Source: a virus
IMG/VR virus record: IMGVR_UViG_3300033153_012010
Coordinates: 1-64,000 of that record
DNA length: 64,000 nucleotides
Strand: one strand, 5' to 3'
Shown: positions 16,010-23,249 of the stretch, piece by piece
Position numbering within the stretch: the first letter of the stretch is position 1
How the letters are laid out: every line of letters begins with the position of its first letter
Position numbers and translations under genes: made by a program
Notes under the pieces: generated by a model
Databases searched by the model: none
Told to the model about the DNA's origin: nothing
Seen by the model: only the letters and a program-made list of their open reading frames with translations

Positions 16010-18334
16010 TTACAACTTAATAGTTGCCATTTTATCTATAACGCTACAATCAACGTCAGTACCATCAAATGGTAATGTCATTTCATTGTCTTCTCTGCTT
16101 TCAAATTCTGAGAACCAAGATTTTCCAACGATTGTTAAGAATTTAGCTCTTGAGATTTGCCCCATAAGCTTGGTTTTAGTTCCTCTGAAATCATCAGACT
16201 TAGCATAAATCCATTCTTCAATCATCTTCATTTTCTTTTCATCATTAAAGCTTCCAAGAGTGCTTTCGAATAATAAGAATTCTTTAATTGCAGGAGCAGC
16301 TAATAATTCTTTACTAGACAAACTATCTTCGAGTTTTGCGATAATTTTAGTCTCAGCACTTTCGAACTCTTTCTTAGTAGGATTAGCTGTAAGACCTTTG
16401 ATTTTAACAACAAGTGTGTTAACCTCAATTTCTTCTTGCATCTTCTCTACTTTACTCTTAGGTGAAAACCCATTAGCTGTAAGTCCGATTTCTTTAAGCC
16501 AAGTTGTAGCCTCTTCACCATATAAGTCAAGGAAACCTTTACTCGCTCCATCAAAGAATCTCTTCTTATATTGTCCGAACACATAGTTAGAAGCTTTAAG
16601 CTTCGCAAGTTCGTGAGCTTGTTTAAATAAATCTTCCGCAGAAGAAGTCTTAACCATTTGTCTGTTGATAACAGGTAATTCAGAAAAGTTAAGAACATAA
16701 ACCATTACAGAGTTATATGTTTCACCTTTTAACAATCCATTAGCTTGTAATGTATCGAAAGTTGCTTGATTTAAACTTACTGGTAATTGGTAAGTATGAA
16801 TTACACCATCTTGGATGATTGTATAATTTCTGAAAATTTGTGTATCAAACTTCTCTACAATTCCAAAATCATTAGAAGGAATATTTACATAACCTTTGTA
16901 GTTAACAAGAACTGAAAGGTTTGCTCTCTTCTCGTTCCAAGTAAGGTTTGAGAATGGAGAAGATGGCATCTCATCATTGAATTCAAACTTCAATGTTTCA
17001 GTTGTTCTATTTTCAACTTCTTTCATTTTAGCTGCAAGAGCTGCAATGTCACCAGACTCAGTTAAGAGTTTGATTTCATCTTTATCTTCATCAGTCATAT
17101 TTGATTTCTCAGAAACTGCTTTACCTCCAGTTCTCTTGTAGGTAAAAGCATCGTGTCTAGGATACCATAAATTTTCATCACTAGACATAAGAGTGTCAAG
17201 CATATCCATAACACAATAAGCATCTTCTGCAGGCTCAAGGTCTGGGTCGTACCCTTCAATGAATCTTTCTTTTGAATCTCTCATAGCATTTAAGAACTTA
17301 GCTTCAAGTTCATTAATTTTTTGAGTTCCGAAAGTATTTGCTTTCTCAGTAATTAAATAAGCATCTCCTAAAAACTTAAGAATCTCAGAAACCATATTGT
17401 AATCACTTTTTCTTGAGTATGCGAATGCAGCTCCATAAAGTCCTGCGAACATATTTTTTATTGAAGTGTCACCATCCAATATAGAATCAGATATATAATT
17501 TTCATCTCCAAGGTCTGTTCCAGTAGGAGTATCTTCAGTAAAGTAGAAAAATTCTACATCACCTTCAGTGCTCACAAAAATTTCGTTGTTTTCATTTGGA
17601 AGGTAAGTGATAATATCACCATCAACAATATTAAACACAACACCATCATGCGGTGTGTTCTCAAGAGAAACATATCTTCTCTTTGCTGATTGTCTATTGC
17701 TAAAAGCTTTCTCTACGTATGGCTCATACTCATCAAAGTTTTCACTAAATGTATGAACTCCACCTACTGTAGTAGCCATTTCATTAAGAAGTTGTTTGTT
17801 GCAGTACCAACCATATTCTACGATTGTTGCACTAGCAAGTTCTTCTTTTACATTTTCAATTGCTTCAAGAATTTCTCCTGTAGAAGAACAGTTATCATAC
17901 CCATCCGTTAAGAAGAATAGTGTGTGAAGCATTTCAGGATTTCTAACACCAACTCTTCTGATTACTTCTTTCAATTCAACAAGAGGTTCTCTAAATGCTG
18001 TTAGACCTTGAGGTGTTAAATATCTTTCGATACTTTCTTTCACTTGATTTAATTTGATTGCGCTATCTACGTGATAGTCTTCAAGAAGAACTCCAAATTG
18101 ACCTCTACCAGAAAACCACATAATCGTTACCGAATCTTTTGGCTTTAACAAAGTTGAGATTTTATTATAAAGGTCTCTTCTGATTTCTGATAGTTCATAA
18201 TACATAGACCCTGAACAGTCAATAATAAATGTGTGATGTGCCGATACATCGACAGACTTTTCTGCACTTTGCTCAGGGCTTACAACCTGATTAAAAAAGT
18301 AAAGTCTGTCCGTGGCTTTTAAAAACTTAGACAT
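16010..18334 (-). CDS. von Willebrand factor A domain protein
   Basis: 774 residues. A vWA domain lies at about 33-215 with an intact metal-ion-dependent adhesion site: DCSGSM (39-44), Thr near 112 (GLTAFREP) and LTDGYDN (142-148). The rest is unassigned: a beta-rich middle (HDGVVFNIVDGDIITYLPNE), helical regions, and a C-terminal half with FEFNDEMPSSPFSNLTWNEK. No signal peptide or membrane segment is seen, so it is probably cytoplasmic or virion-borne. It is transcribed alone, opposite to its neighbours. vWA proteins usually mediate protein-protein contacts, often with an AAA+ ATPase, but no such partner is adjacent. Confidence 0.85.
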   Translation of the reverse strand: MSKFLKATDRLYFFNQVVSPEQSAEKSVDVSAHHTFIIDCSGSMYYELSEIRRDLYNKISTLLKPKDSVTIMWFSGRGQFGVLLEDYHVDSAIKLNQVKESIERYLTPQGLTAFREPLVELKEVIRRVGVRNPEMLHTLFFLTDGYDNCSSTGEILEAIENVKEELASATIVEYGWYCNKQLLNEMATTVGGVHTFSENFDEYEPYVEKAFSNRQSAKRRYVSLENTPHDGVVFNIVDGDIITYLPNENNEIFVSTEGDVEFFYFTEDTPTGTDLGDENYISDSILDGDTSIKNMFAGLYGAAFAYSRKSDYNMVSEILKFLGDAYLITEKANTFGTQKINELEAKFLNAMRDSKERFIEGYDPDLEPAEDAYCVMDMLDTLMSSDENLWYPRHDAFTYKRTGGKAVSEKSNMTDEDKDEIKLLTESGDIAALAAKMKEVENRTTETLKFEFNDEMPSSPFSNLTWNEKRANLSVLVNYKGYVNIPSNDFGIVEKFDTQIFRNYTIIQDGVIHTYQLPVSLNQATFDTLQANGLLKGETYNSVMVYVLNFSELPVINRQMVKTSSAEDLFKQAHELAKLKASNYVFGQYKKRFFDGASKGFLDLYGEEATTWLKEIGLTANGFSPKSKVEKMQEEIEVNTLVVKIKGLTANPTKKEFESAETKIIAKLEDSLSSKELLAAPAIKEFLLFESTLGSFNDEKKMKMIEEWIYAKSDDFRGTKTKLMGQISRAKFLTIVGKSWFSEFESREDNEMTLPFDGTDVDCSVIDKMATIKL

Positions 18335-18468
18335 AATGTTTATTGTTTGTTAAAAAATTTTAATTGTCGAAGCGAAGATATGGAAAAATAATTACTTAGT
18401 CAAAATATTCTTGATTTATTGTCTTTTTTAGTGTATTTATTAGAAAGAGCATTTAATCAAAAAATACA
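18335..18468. promoter_or_regulatory. divergent promoter region
   Basis: 134 nt between the vWA gene (leftward) and the 18469 gene (rightward). The rightward side has TATTTAT at 18434-18440 (GTGTATTTATTAGAAAG), 35 nt before the ATG. No leftward TATTTAT was found, so the vWA gene may use another promoter class. Confidence 0.5.
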
Positions 18469-19299
18469 ATGAAAGATATTAGTTATAATTTTGGGGCCAT
18501 AAGAGATAGTATTGCAAGACTTTCTTCTGCTGAGTTGATGAACACAAATAAAAGCACAACTCTTAATGAGTATGTTGCAAAAACTCAAGCAAGCCCAGAC
18601 TTAAAAAAACAACAATTAATTTACAAGAACATCCAGGATTGTAAGCCATTCGAAAAAGAAAGGTTAGCTGAAAGATTTTTAAATCAAAACTTGAGTATGT
18701 TTAAAAATTCAGATTGGAATCAAATTATGTTTGAAAACAAACAATTGAGATATGATTTCCTTGGAGCTCCAGATGTAAGTCACGTTACAGTAAACGGTGG
18801 AGATGGTAGATTATTTGAAGCTATCAATACAATGATAGAATCTATATGCAACAAAGGGTTTTCAAATTTTGAAGCTGAAGGTAAAGCATATGAATTCATT
18901 CTTGAACACCTTACTAGAGAGGTAATAGAAGAAGAAATTTCTGCAGAATCAAATGATGCTCCTAATTTAAAAAACACTTGGGAGTTTATAACAAAACTTG
19001 CTGTTAATAATTTCAATGAAAGATATGAACACTTGAATGATTCTGAGAAAGAAGTTCTTGGAGTTCTTATTTCTAACACCAGCAATAAAGAAGAATACCT
19101 TGAAGGTATTATAAAAGAAAATGTTGAATTGATTGAATCAATTCTTAAGAATTCTGATAATGGTCAGCACGATGTTTTAAAGGAATTCAAAACAAAGCTA
19201 GAGGGGATGAGTGAAGTTTCATCTGATGTAATTGATGAATCTATACTAGAATGCATTGACCTTAGACAAGAGCTTAACGATATAAAAATAACCCTATAA
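18469..19299 (+). CDS. unknown, mainly helical protein
   Basis: 276 residues, no family recognised. The N-terminus (YNFGAIRDSIARLSSAELM) resembles the amphipathic N-termini of the 9184 and 10688 products. The body is mainly helical and acidic (EKEVLGVLISNTSNKEEYLE, ENVELIESILKNSDNGQHDV). It has its own TATTTAT element and terminator, so it is probably a single-gene unit. A head or core protein is possible. Confidence 0.6.
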   Translation: MKDISYNFGAIRDSIARLSSAELMNTNKSTTLNEYVAKTQASPDLKKQQLIYKNIQDCKPFEKERLAERFLNQNLSMFKNSDWNQIMFENKQLRYDFLGAPDVSHVTVNGGDGRLFEAINTMIESICNKGFSNFEAEGKAYEFILEHLTREVIEEEISAESNDAPNLKNTWEFITKLAVNNFNERYEHLNDSEKEVLGVLISNTSNKEEYLEGIIKENVELIESILKNSDNGQHDVLKEFKTKLEGMSEVSSDVIDESILECIDLRQELNDIKITL

Positions 19300-19322
19300 C
19301 GATTATTTTAATACTGTGCAAG

Positions 19323-19352
19323 AAAAAGTGAGATTATTTCTCACTTTTTTTG
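19323..19352 (+). terminator. rho-independent terminator
   Basis: Stem AAAAAGTGAGA / TCTCACTTTTT (19323-19333 / 19339-19349), loop TTATT, T run. Confidence 0.9.
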
Positions 19353-19401
19353 GTTTACAGATATATCTTTCCTATATTTCTATATTAAGAATAAGATAAA
19401 T

Positions 19402-19920
19402 ATGGAAGAAGTTAAAGCGAAGAGAACAGCGAGGGAAATTAAAATTAGTGATGAACTGCTGGACAATAAGAACATCAATGTAAAGATAGGGACTGTGGAG
19501 AATAGAGAAGCTCCAGAGACGGTTTATATATTTATTAGTTTTTGGGCAAAGCCAGTCGAAGGAATATCTGATGAATCTCAAGATTTTTTAAAAGAGATTC
19601 TAAATAGAGAGTTAGATAAAATTTATAAAAAGGATTTAAAAGATAATCTAAACGATAATCAGTATTTTACAAACGAGGAGAATAACATATATCTAAAAAA
19701 CATCCCAGAGAATATCAACTACAATAACAAGAGGAATTTTATATCACTAGAATTATACTTGCACACACTTAACATTCAAGGAACAAGAAGGCTTCCACTA
19801 AGCAACAAAAAGAATACAGAGCTATTTCAAGAAGCTCTGAACATTTCAAACATAATCGGAAACTCATCATTCCTATCTGATGAGAAAGAATTTAAGATTT
19901 TTAAAAAATCAATGGGTTAA
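19402..19920 (+). CDS. unknown protein
   Basis: 172 residues, no family recognised; rich in Asn, Lys and Glu. Strand-like segment ETVYIFISFWAKPVEGISDE is followed by helices. The last codons (KEFKIFKKSMG, stop) are part of a 37-nt sequence repeated after the next gene, with only synonymous changes. No TATTTAT element is seen directly upstream, though a diverged AT-rich box (CTATATTTCTATATTAAG) is present. Confidence 0.6.
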   Translation: MEEVKAKRTAREIKISDELLDNKNINVKIGTVENREAPETVYIFISFWAKPVEGISDESQDFLKEILNRELDKIYKKDLKDNLNDNQYFTNEENNIYLKNIPENINYNNKRNFISLELYLHTLNIQGTRRLPLSNKKNTELFQEALNISNIIGNSSFLSDEKEFKIFKKSMG

Positions 19921-19921
19921 T
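19885..19921 (+). repeat. 37-nt direct repeat, copy 1
   Basis: It covers the end of the 19402 gene and matches 20157-20193 at 34 of 37 positions. The copies are 272 bp apart and bracket the 84-residue gene. Confidence 0.85.
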
Positions 19922-20176
19922 ATGAGTGATATTTTTTATATGAAAGAGAACAACAGGTGGGTTGAATTAAAATTCAGAGGAGATTTATCAGGTCTAAGTG
20001 ATGTCTTTGAGTTTATGGAAGATAGTCCTGTTGAAGATAAGGGGGATTTTAGTAGATTAAGATACAGAGCAGGAACGACTCTAACTATGGATTATGGTTG
20101 TATGAGTACACTAATGGAAAAGGGCGAATTAGTAACAGAAGATGAATATGATAAAAAAAGAATTCAAGATTTTTAA
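19922..20176 (+). CDS. small unknown protein between direct repeats
   Basis: 84 residues from the ATG at 19922, two bases after the preceding stop; an in-frame start at 19880 lies inside the upstream gene and is not preferred. The sequence DIFYMKENNRWVELKFRGDL looks like a small beta domain. It lies exactly between two copies of a 37-nt repeat, so it may have arrived as a cassette. No function recognised. Confidence 0.6.
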   Translation: MSDIFYMKENNRWVELKFRGDLSGLSDVFEFMEDSPVEDKGDFSRLRYRAGTTLTMDYGCMSTLMEKGELVTEDEYDKKRIQDF

Positions 20177-20193
20177 AAAGTCAATGGGCTAAT
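20157..20193 (+). repeat. 37-nt direct repeat, copy 2
   Basis: In the frame of the 19402 gene this copy still encodes KEFKIFKKSMG and a stop. All three differences from copy 1 are synonymous (TTT/TTC, AAA/AAG, GGT/GGC). Confidence 0.85.
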
Positions 20194-20221
20194 TTATTTT
20201 ATCCATTGATTTATAATCCTC

Positions 20222-20243
20222 CTTCCCCAAGGGGGATTTTTTT
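20222..20243 (+). terminator. rho-independent terminator
   Basis: Short GC stem TCCCC / GGGGA (20224-20228 / 20232-20236), loop AAG, then seven T. The next promoter element starts five bases later. Confidence 0.82.
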
Positions 20244-20247
20244 ATGC

Positions 20248-20254
20248 TATTTAT
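20248..20254 (+). promoter_or_regulatory. TATTTAT promoter-like element
   Basis: GCTATTTATTAGAAAC, 26 nt before the ATG at 20274. It rules out the longer frame from 20244, which would translate through the element. Confidence 0.6.
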
Positions 20255-20273
20255 TAGAAACAAACTAGCAGCT

Positions 20274-20993
20274 ATGAAAATTACCAAAGAACAACTAAAA
20301 AATTTCATCAATGAGAATTACGATGATGAATATGGAACTCCAGGTAAACCAGATTATTGGGGAGTAGAAGATGATATGTCTGACCTAGATAAATACAGAA
20401 GTGAAACAGATGACTATAGAGGATATGGTGATGAATCAGTTTCTCCTGGATACCTAGGTGAAGAAGGTGGAGATAGTGCAGTTGATTATTCTGAAGAAAT
20501 TTCAAACTGGGATAGTTTAAGTGACAGAGAAAGACAGGATATAATTGCCGCTCTGAAGACTGACTTTGAACGTTCTTTAAATGAGGGTAGAGAAGTTGAG
20601 ATAACAGAGAAACAACTTAGCAAATTAGTTAATGAAGGGGTTGAAAGACTTCATAAGAGAACTCTTGCAGAAAATAGACTGGAAGAAATTAATCAAGAAC
20701 TTAATGCGCTTAATAATCCAGAAGCTTGGCAACAAGCTCGTGATAATGCACAAGCAGAACTTGAAAAGAAAAATATTAACTGGCAAAGTATAACTCAAAG
20801 AATTGGTGGATTAATTTCTGAAATGAGTTTCAGAGATGTTGAAATTCCAGTTGAAGCTCCAAAAGACACAGCTACTATTGAAGCGAATACACAATGGAAG
20901 AAAGTTCAAAAAGAAAGTGTTGCTGAAATAATGGGACGTGCTTCAGATTTAATGGCAGAAGCTAAGAAGAAATATCAAGACATTTCAAAGTAA
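20274..20993 (+). CDS. unknown protein with IT...L..hIxE-type helices, possible head-core protein
   Basis: 239 residues. The start MKITKEQLKNFINENY resembles the T4 capsid-targeting peptide pattern (a short amphipathic helix ending in I-x-E). A second related segment occurs at about residue 108 (EITEKQLSKLVNEGVERL), and the 9577 product starts ITMPELQKIIKEEY. Between them is an Asp/Tyr-rich linker. The C-terminal half is helical (AENRLEEINQELNALNNPEA). It lies just upstream of the prohead protease gene. A core or internal head role is inference. Confidence 0.55.
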   Translation: MKITKEQLKNFINENYDDEYGTPGKPDYWGVEDDMSDLDKYRSETDDYRGYGDESVSPGYLGEEGGDSAVDYSEEISNWDSLSDRERQDIIAALKTDFERSLNEGREVEITEKQLSKLVNEGVERLHKRTLAENRLEEINQELNALNNPEAWQQARDNAQAELEKKNINWQSITQRIGGLISEMSFRDVEIPVEAPKDTATIEANTQWKKVQKESVAEIMGRASDLMAEAKKKYQDISK

Positions 20994-21011
20994 TATACTT
21001 TATAAATTTAT

Positions 21012-21039
21012 AAAACCTCAATTTATTGGGGTTTTTTTT
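21012..21039 (+). terminator. rho-independent terminator
   Basis: Stem AAAACCTCAA / TTGGGGTTTT with one G-T pair, loop TTTA, then a T run. Confidence 0.82.
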
Positions 21040-21069
21040 ATTTACCACCTAGATTTTGAAAAAATCAGG

Positions 21070-21076
21070 TATTTAT
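21070..21076 (+). promoter_or_regulatory. TATTTAT promoter-like element
   Basis: GGTATTTATAAGAGAAC, 29 nt before the prohead protease ATG. Confidence 0.6.
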
Positions 21077-21098
21077 AAGAGAACACACATTAACAATT

Positions 21099-21767
21099 AT
21101 GATTAAAACTAGTGAAAAATATATTATCTCAGAATTTTATGAATTTAAAGTTGATTCAAAATTAATTACTGAATCTGAGAAAGCAGGGAAACCATTAGTA
21201 ATGACTGGTATCCTACAAAAGGCAGACACTCTAAATAGAAATGGTAGAGTTTATCCTTACGAAATATTAAAAAGAGAAGCAGACAAATATATGGAGCTTG
21301 TAGAGAATCACACGGCAGGTGGAGAACTTGACCATCCAGATTCAGCGGTTGTATCTCTTGCAAATGTATCACACAGAATTTCTGAGATGTGGTGGCAAGG
21401 AAAAGACCTTTATGGAAAGGTCATCATAGCCGAAGAAACTCCAGCTGGAAAAATTCTTAAGGGACTTCTTAAGTCAGGATTTATGTTAGGTATTTCTTCA
21501 AGAGGAGTTGGGTCTGTAAAATCAAAAGGAGACCAAGATGTAGTACAAGAAGATTTTGAACTTATTGCGTTTGATTTTGTATCATCTCCATCTACTCCAG
21601 GAGCATACTTATTTAAAGAAGGAAAAGGTCACAAACTTATAGGAGCAGGAATGATTCCATTGAGCAATGATTCTGGTGTTCTAACCATAGAAGGTGTAAA
21701 CGAAAAACTTAATCACTACAAGAAAATTCATGAATTATCTCAGAGTGATTTTTGGAAAAATATATAA
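21099..21767 (+). CDS. 21: prohead core protease, T4 gp21-like
   Basis: 222 residues, close to T4 gp21 (212). The catalytic His lies in GELDHP (His79) and the Ser in GFMLGISSRGVG (about 133-134), with an acidic residue expected in DFELIAFDFVSSPSTPGA. This is the T4-type serine prohead protease fold. It cleaves scaffold and capsid proteins after (L/I)-x-E during head maturation. Gene order protease, scaffold, capsid is the T4 order 21-22-23. It has its own promoter-like element. Confidence 0.93.
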   Translation: MIKTSEKYIISEFYEFKVDSKLITESEKAGKPLVMTGILQKADTLNRNGRVYPYEILKREADKYMELVENHTAGGELDHPDSAVVSLANVSHRISEMWWQGKDLYGKVIIAEETPAGKILKGLLKSGFMLGISSRGVGSVKSKGDQDVVQEDFELIAFDFVSSPSTPGAYLFKEGKGHKLIGAGMIPLSNDSGVLTIEGVNEKLNHYKKIHELSQSDFWKNI

Positions 21768-21805
21768 AAATATTAAACAGATTTAGGTTTTACAAAATTT
21801 ATAAA

Positions 21806-21812
21806 TATTTAT
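21806..21812 (+). promoter_or_regulatory. TATTTAT promoter-like element
   Basis: AATATTTATTAGAAATC, 38 nt before the scaffold-like gene. Confidence 0.55.
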
Positions 21813-21843
21813 TAGAAATCAACAGTCAATAAACAAAATAATT

Positions 21844-23157
21844 ATGAGCGACAAGATTAACAAATCATCACTAAAAGAGGCAATAGCAAATGTCGAAGAA
21901 ATTCAAAAGTTTGCAATGGACGAGGCTACAAAAAATCTTCAAGAAGATGTTAGCAAAAAAGTGATTGAGATTATGAATAAATCTATAGAAGAAAATGTTG
22001 TTCAAGAAGAGGTTGTTATTCACGCTGATGATACTACAATAATAATTGACGACAATGGAAACGTTGATGTTGAAACTACAGATTCTATAGAAGGTGGGGA
22101 AATGGAAATGGAACCAGTTGAAGAACCTATAGATATGGAATCAGGAATAGAAGTTTCTGATGACGAAGATGAAATAACAATTGATAACTCAGAAATAGAA
22201 GAAATGAATTTAGACGAAACAAACTTCGAAGAGCAAGAAATGGAAGCTCCAGTAGCACCAGAGGCTGCAATTGCACCAGAAGCTCCAGTAGAAGAAATGC
22301 CAGCAGAAATGCCAGCAGAAATGCCAGAAGCAATGCCAGAAGGCGGAGTGCTAGAAACAATAGGCGAAAAGCTTGACACACTTATCAGTATGATGGGCGG
22401 AGAAGCAGGAGCTGGAGAAGTTGAAATCGTTGATGATGCAGGAATGGCACCAGCTATGGCAGAGCCAGAAGCTGCACCAGTTGCAGAAGAAATTACATTT
22501 GAAGTAGTAAACAGTGAAATGGAAATTCCAGAAATGGCAGAGGATGACATCCTTGAAGTTGTTGAGGAAGATACTGTAGACGAGAATACTATGTCTGGTG
22601 TAGGAAATGCTCCAAGAAGAGCAGCAGGTAACCAAGGTGAATCTCATGGGAGAACAAAACCAGAGTCAGCTGCAAAAAGAAAAAGAATGAATGAAAGCGG
22701 AGACGCTGACAAAAATAAAGCTCAAGATGAGGCTAAATTAGCCGAGCTCATTAAGGAAAACGGAAGTTTAAAAGCGGAGAATGAAAAAATGGAAAAAGGA
22801 CTTATTAAGTTCGAAAATGGATTCATCAAACTCCAAGAGAATTTTAAAGAAATGCAAGATTACAATGCTAAGTTAGTAATGGCTTACAAAGTTGCAATGT
22901 CAGGTGGTCTTACAAGTGATGAAAAGATTCAAATATCTGAACAGTTCGACAAGTGCGAAACTGTGAAAGATGCAGAGAATCTTTACAAATCTATTGTAAA
23001 TGAACACAAAATCAAGGTTAATAAAAACCCTGAGAAAGCATTAAAAAGCAGCACTGTAAAAACAGTACAAGCTAAGAGCACTTCTCAACCTCTATACGAG
23101 AGTAAAGAGATTATGAGAATGAAGCAACTTGCTGGAATTAAAAACTTAAACGAATAA
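21844..23157 (+). CDS. 22: prohead scaffold/core protein, gp22-like
   Basis: 437 residues, larger than T4 gp22 (269). Assignment rests on place (between gp21 and gp23) and composition: an N-terminal helix (INKSSLKEAIANVEE), a long Glu/Met/Pro/Ala-rich stretch with short repeats (about 75-230, e.g. PAEMPAEMPEAMPEGG), a Lys-rich linker, and a C-terminal coiled coil (LAELIKENGSLKAENEKMEK). It ends SKEIMRMKQLAGIKNLNE. Several (L/I)-x-E sites could be cut by gp21. Direct sequence similarity to gp22 was not evident. Confidence 0.72.
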   Translation: MSDKINKSSLKEAIANVEEIQKFAMDEATKNLQEDVSKKVIEIMNKSIEENVVQEEVVIHADDTTIIIDDNGNVDVETTDSIEGGEMEMEPVEEPIDMESGIEVSDDEDEITIDNSEIEEMNLDETNFEEQEMEAPVAPEAAIAPEAPVEEMPAEMPAEMPEAMPEGGVLETIGEKLDTLISMMGGEAGAGEVEIVDDAGMAPAMAEPEAAPVAEEITFEVVNSEMEIPEMAEDDILEVVEEDTVDENTMSGVGNAPRRAAGNQGESHGRTKPESAAKRKRMNESGDADKNKAQDEAKLAELIKENGSLKAENEKMEKGLIKFENGFIKLQENFKEMQDYNAKLVMAYKVAMSGGLTSDEKIQISEQFDKCETVKDAENLYKSIVNEHKIKVNKNPEKALKSSTVKTVQAKSTSQPLYESKEIMRMKQLAGIKNLNE

Positions 23158-23176
23158 AAAGAATATGTTTTTTCGC

Positions 23177-23210
23177 AAAAAGTGTAGAAAAAAATAAGAA
23201 ACACTTTTTT
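23177..23210 (+). terminator. terminator between scaffold and capsid genes
   Basis: Stem AAAAAGTGT / ACACTTTTT with a 15-nt A-rich loop and a T run. It separates gp22 from gp23, and a promoter element follows six bases later. Confidence 0.75.
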
Positions 23211-23215
23211 AAACA

Positions 23216-23222
23216 TATTTAT
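23216..23222 (+). promoter_or_regulatory. TATTTAT promoter-like element for the capsid gene
   Basis: CATATTTATTGTTAAAC, 34 nt before the ATG of the major capsid gene. Confidence 0.6.
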
Positions 23223-23249
23223 TGTTAAACAAATTAAAACTTTTAAAAA

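Noticed and set aside
20244-20273. Ten-residue N-terminal extension of the 20274 gene
   Set aside because: It would translate through the terminator tail and the promoter element; the internal MKITKEQL start fits the related proteins.
22020-22647. Open frames antisense to the gp22-like gene
   Set aside because: Same cause: low-complexity Glu/Ala/Met/Pro coding sequence keeps the opposite strand open.
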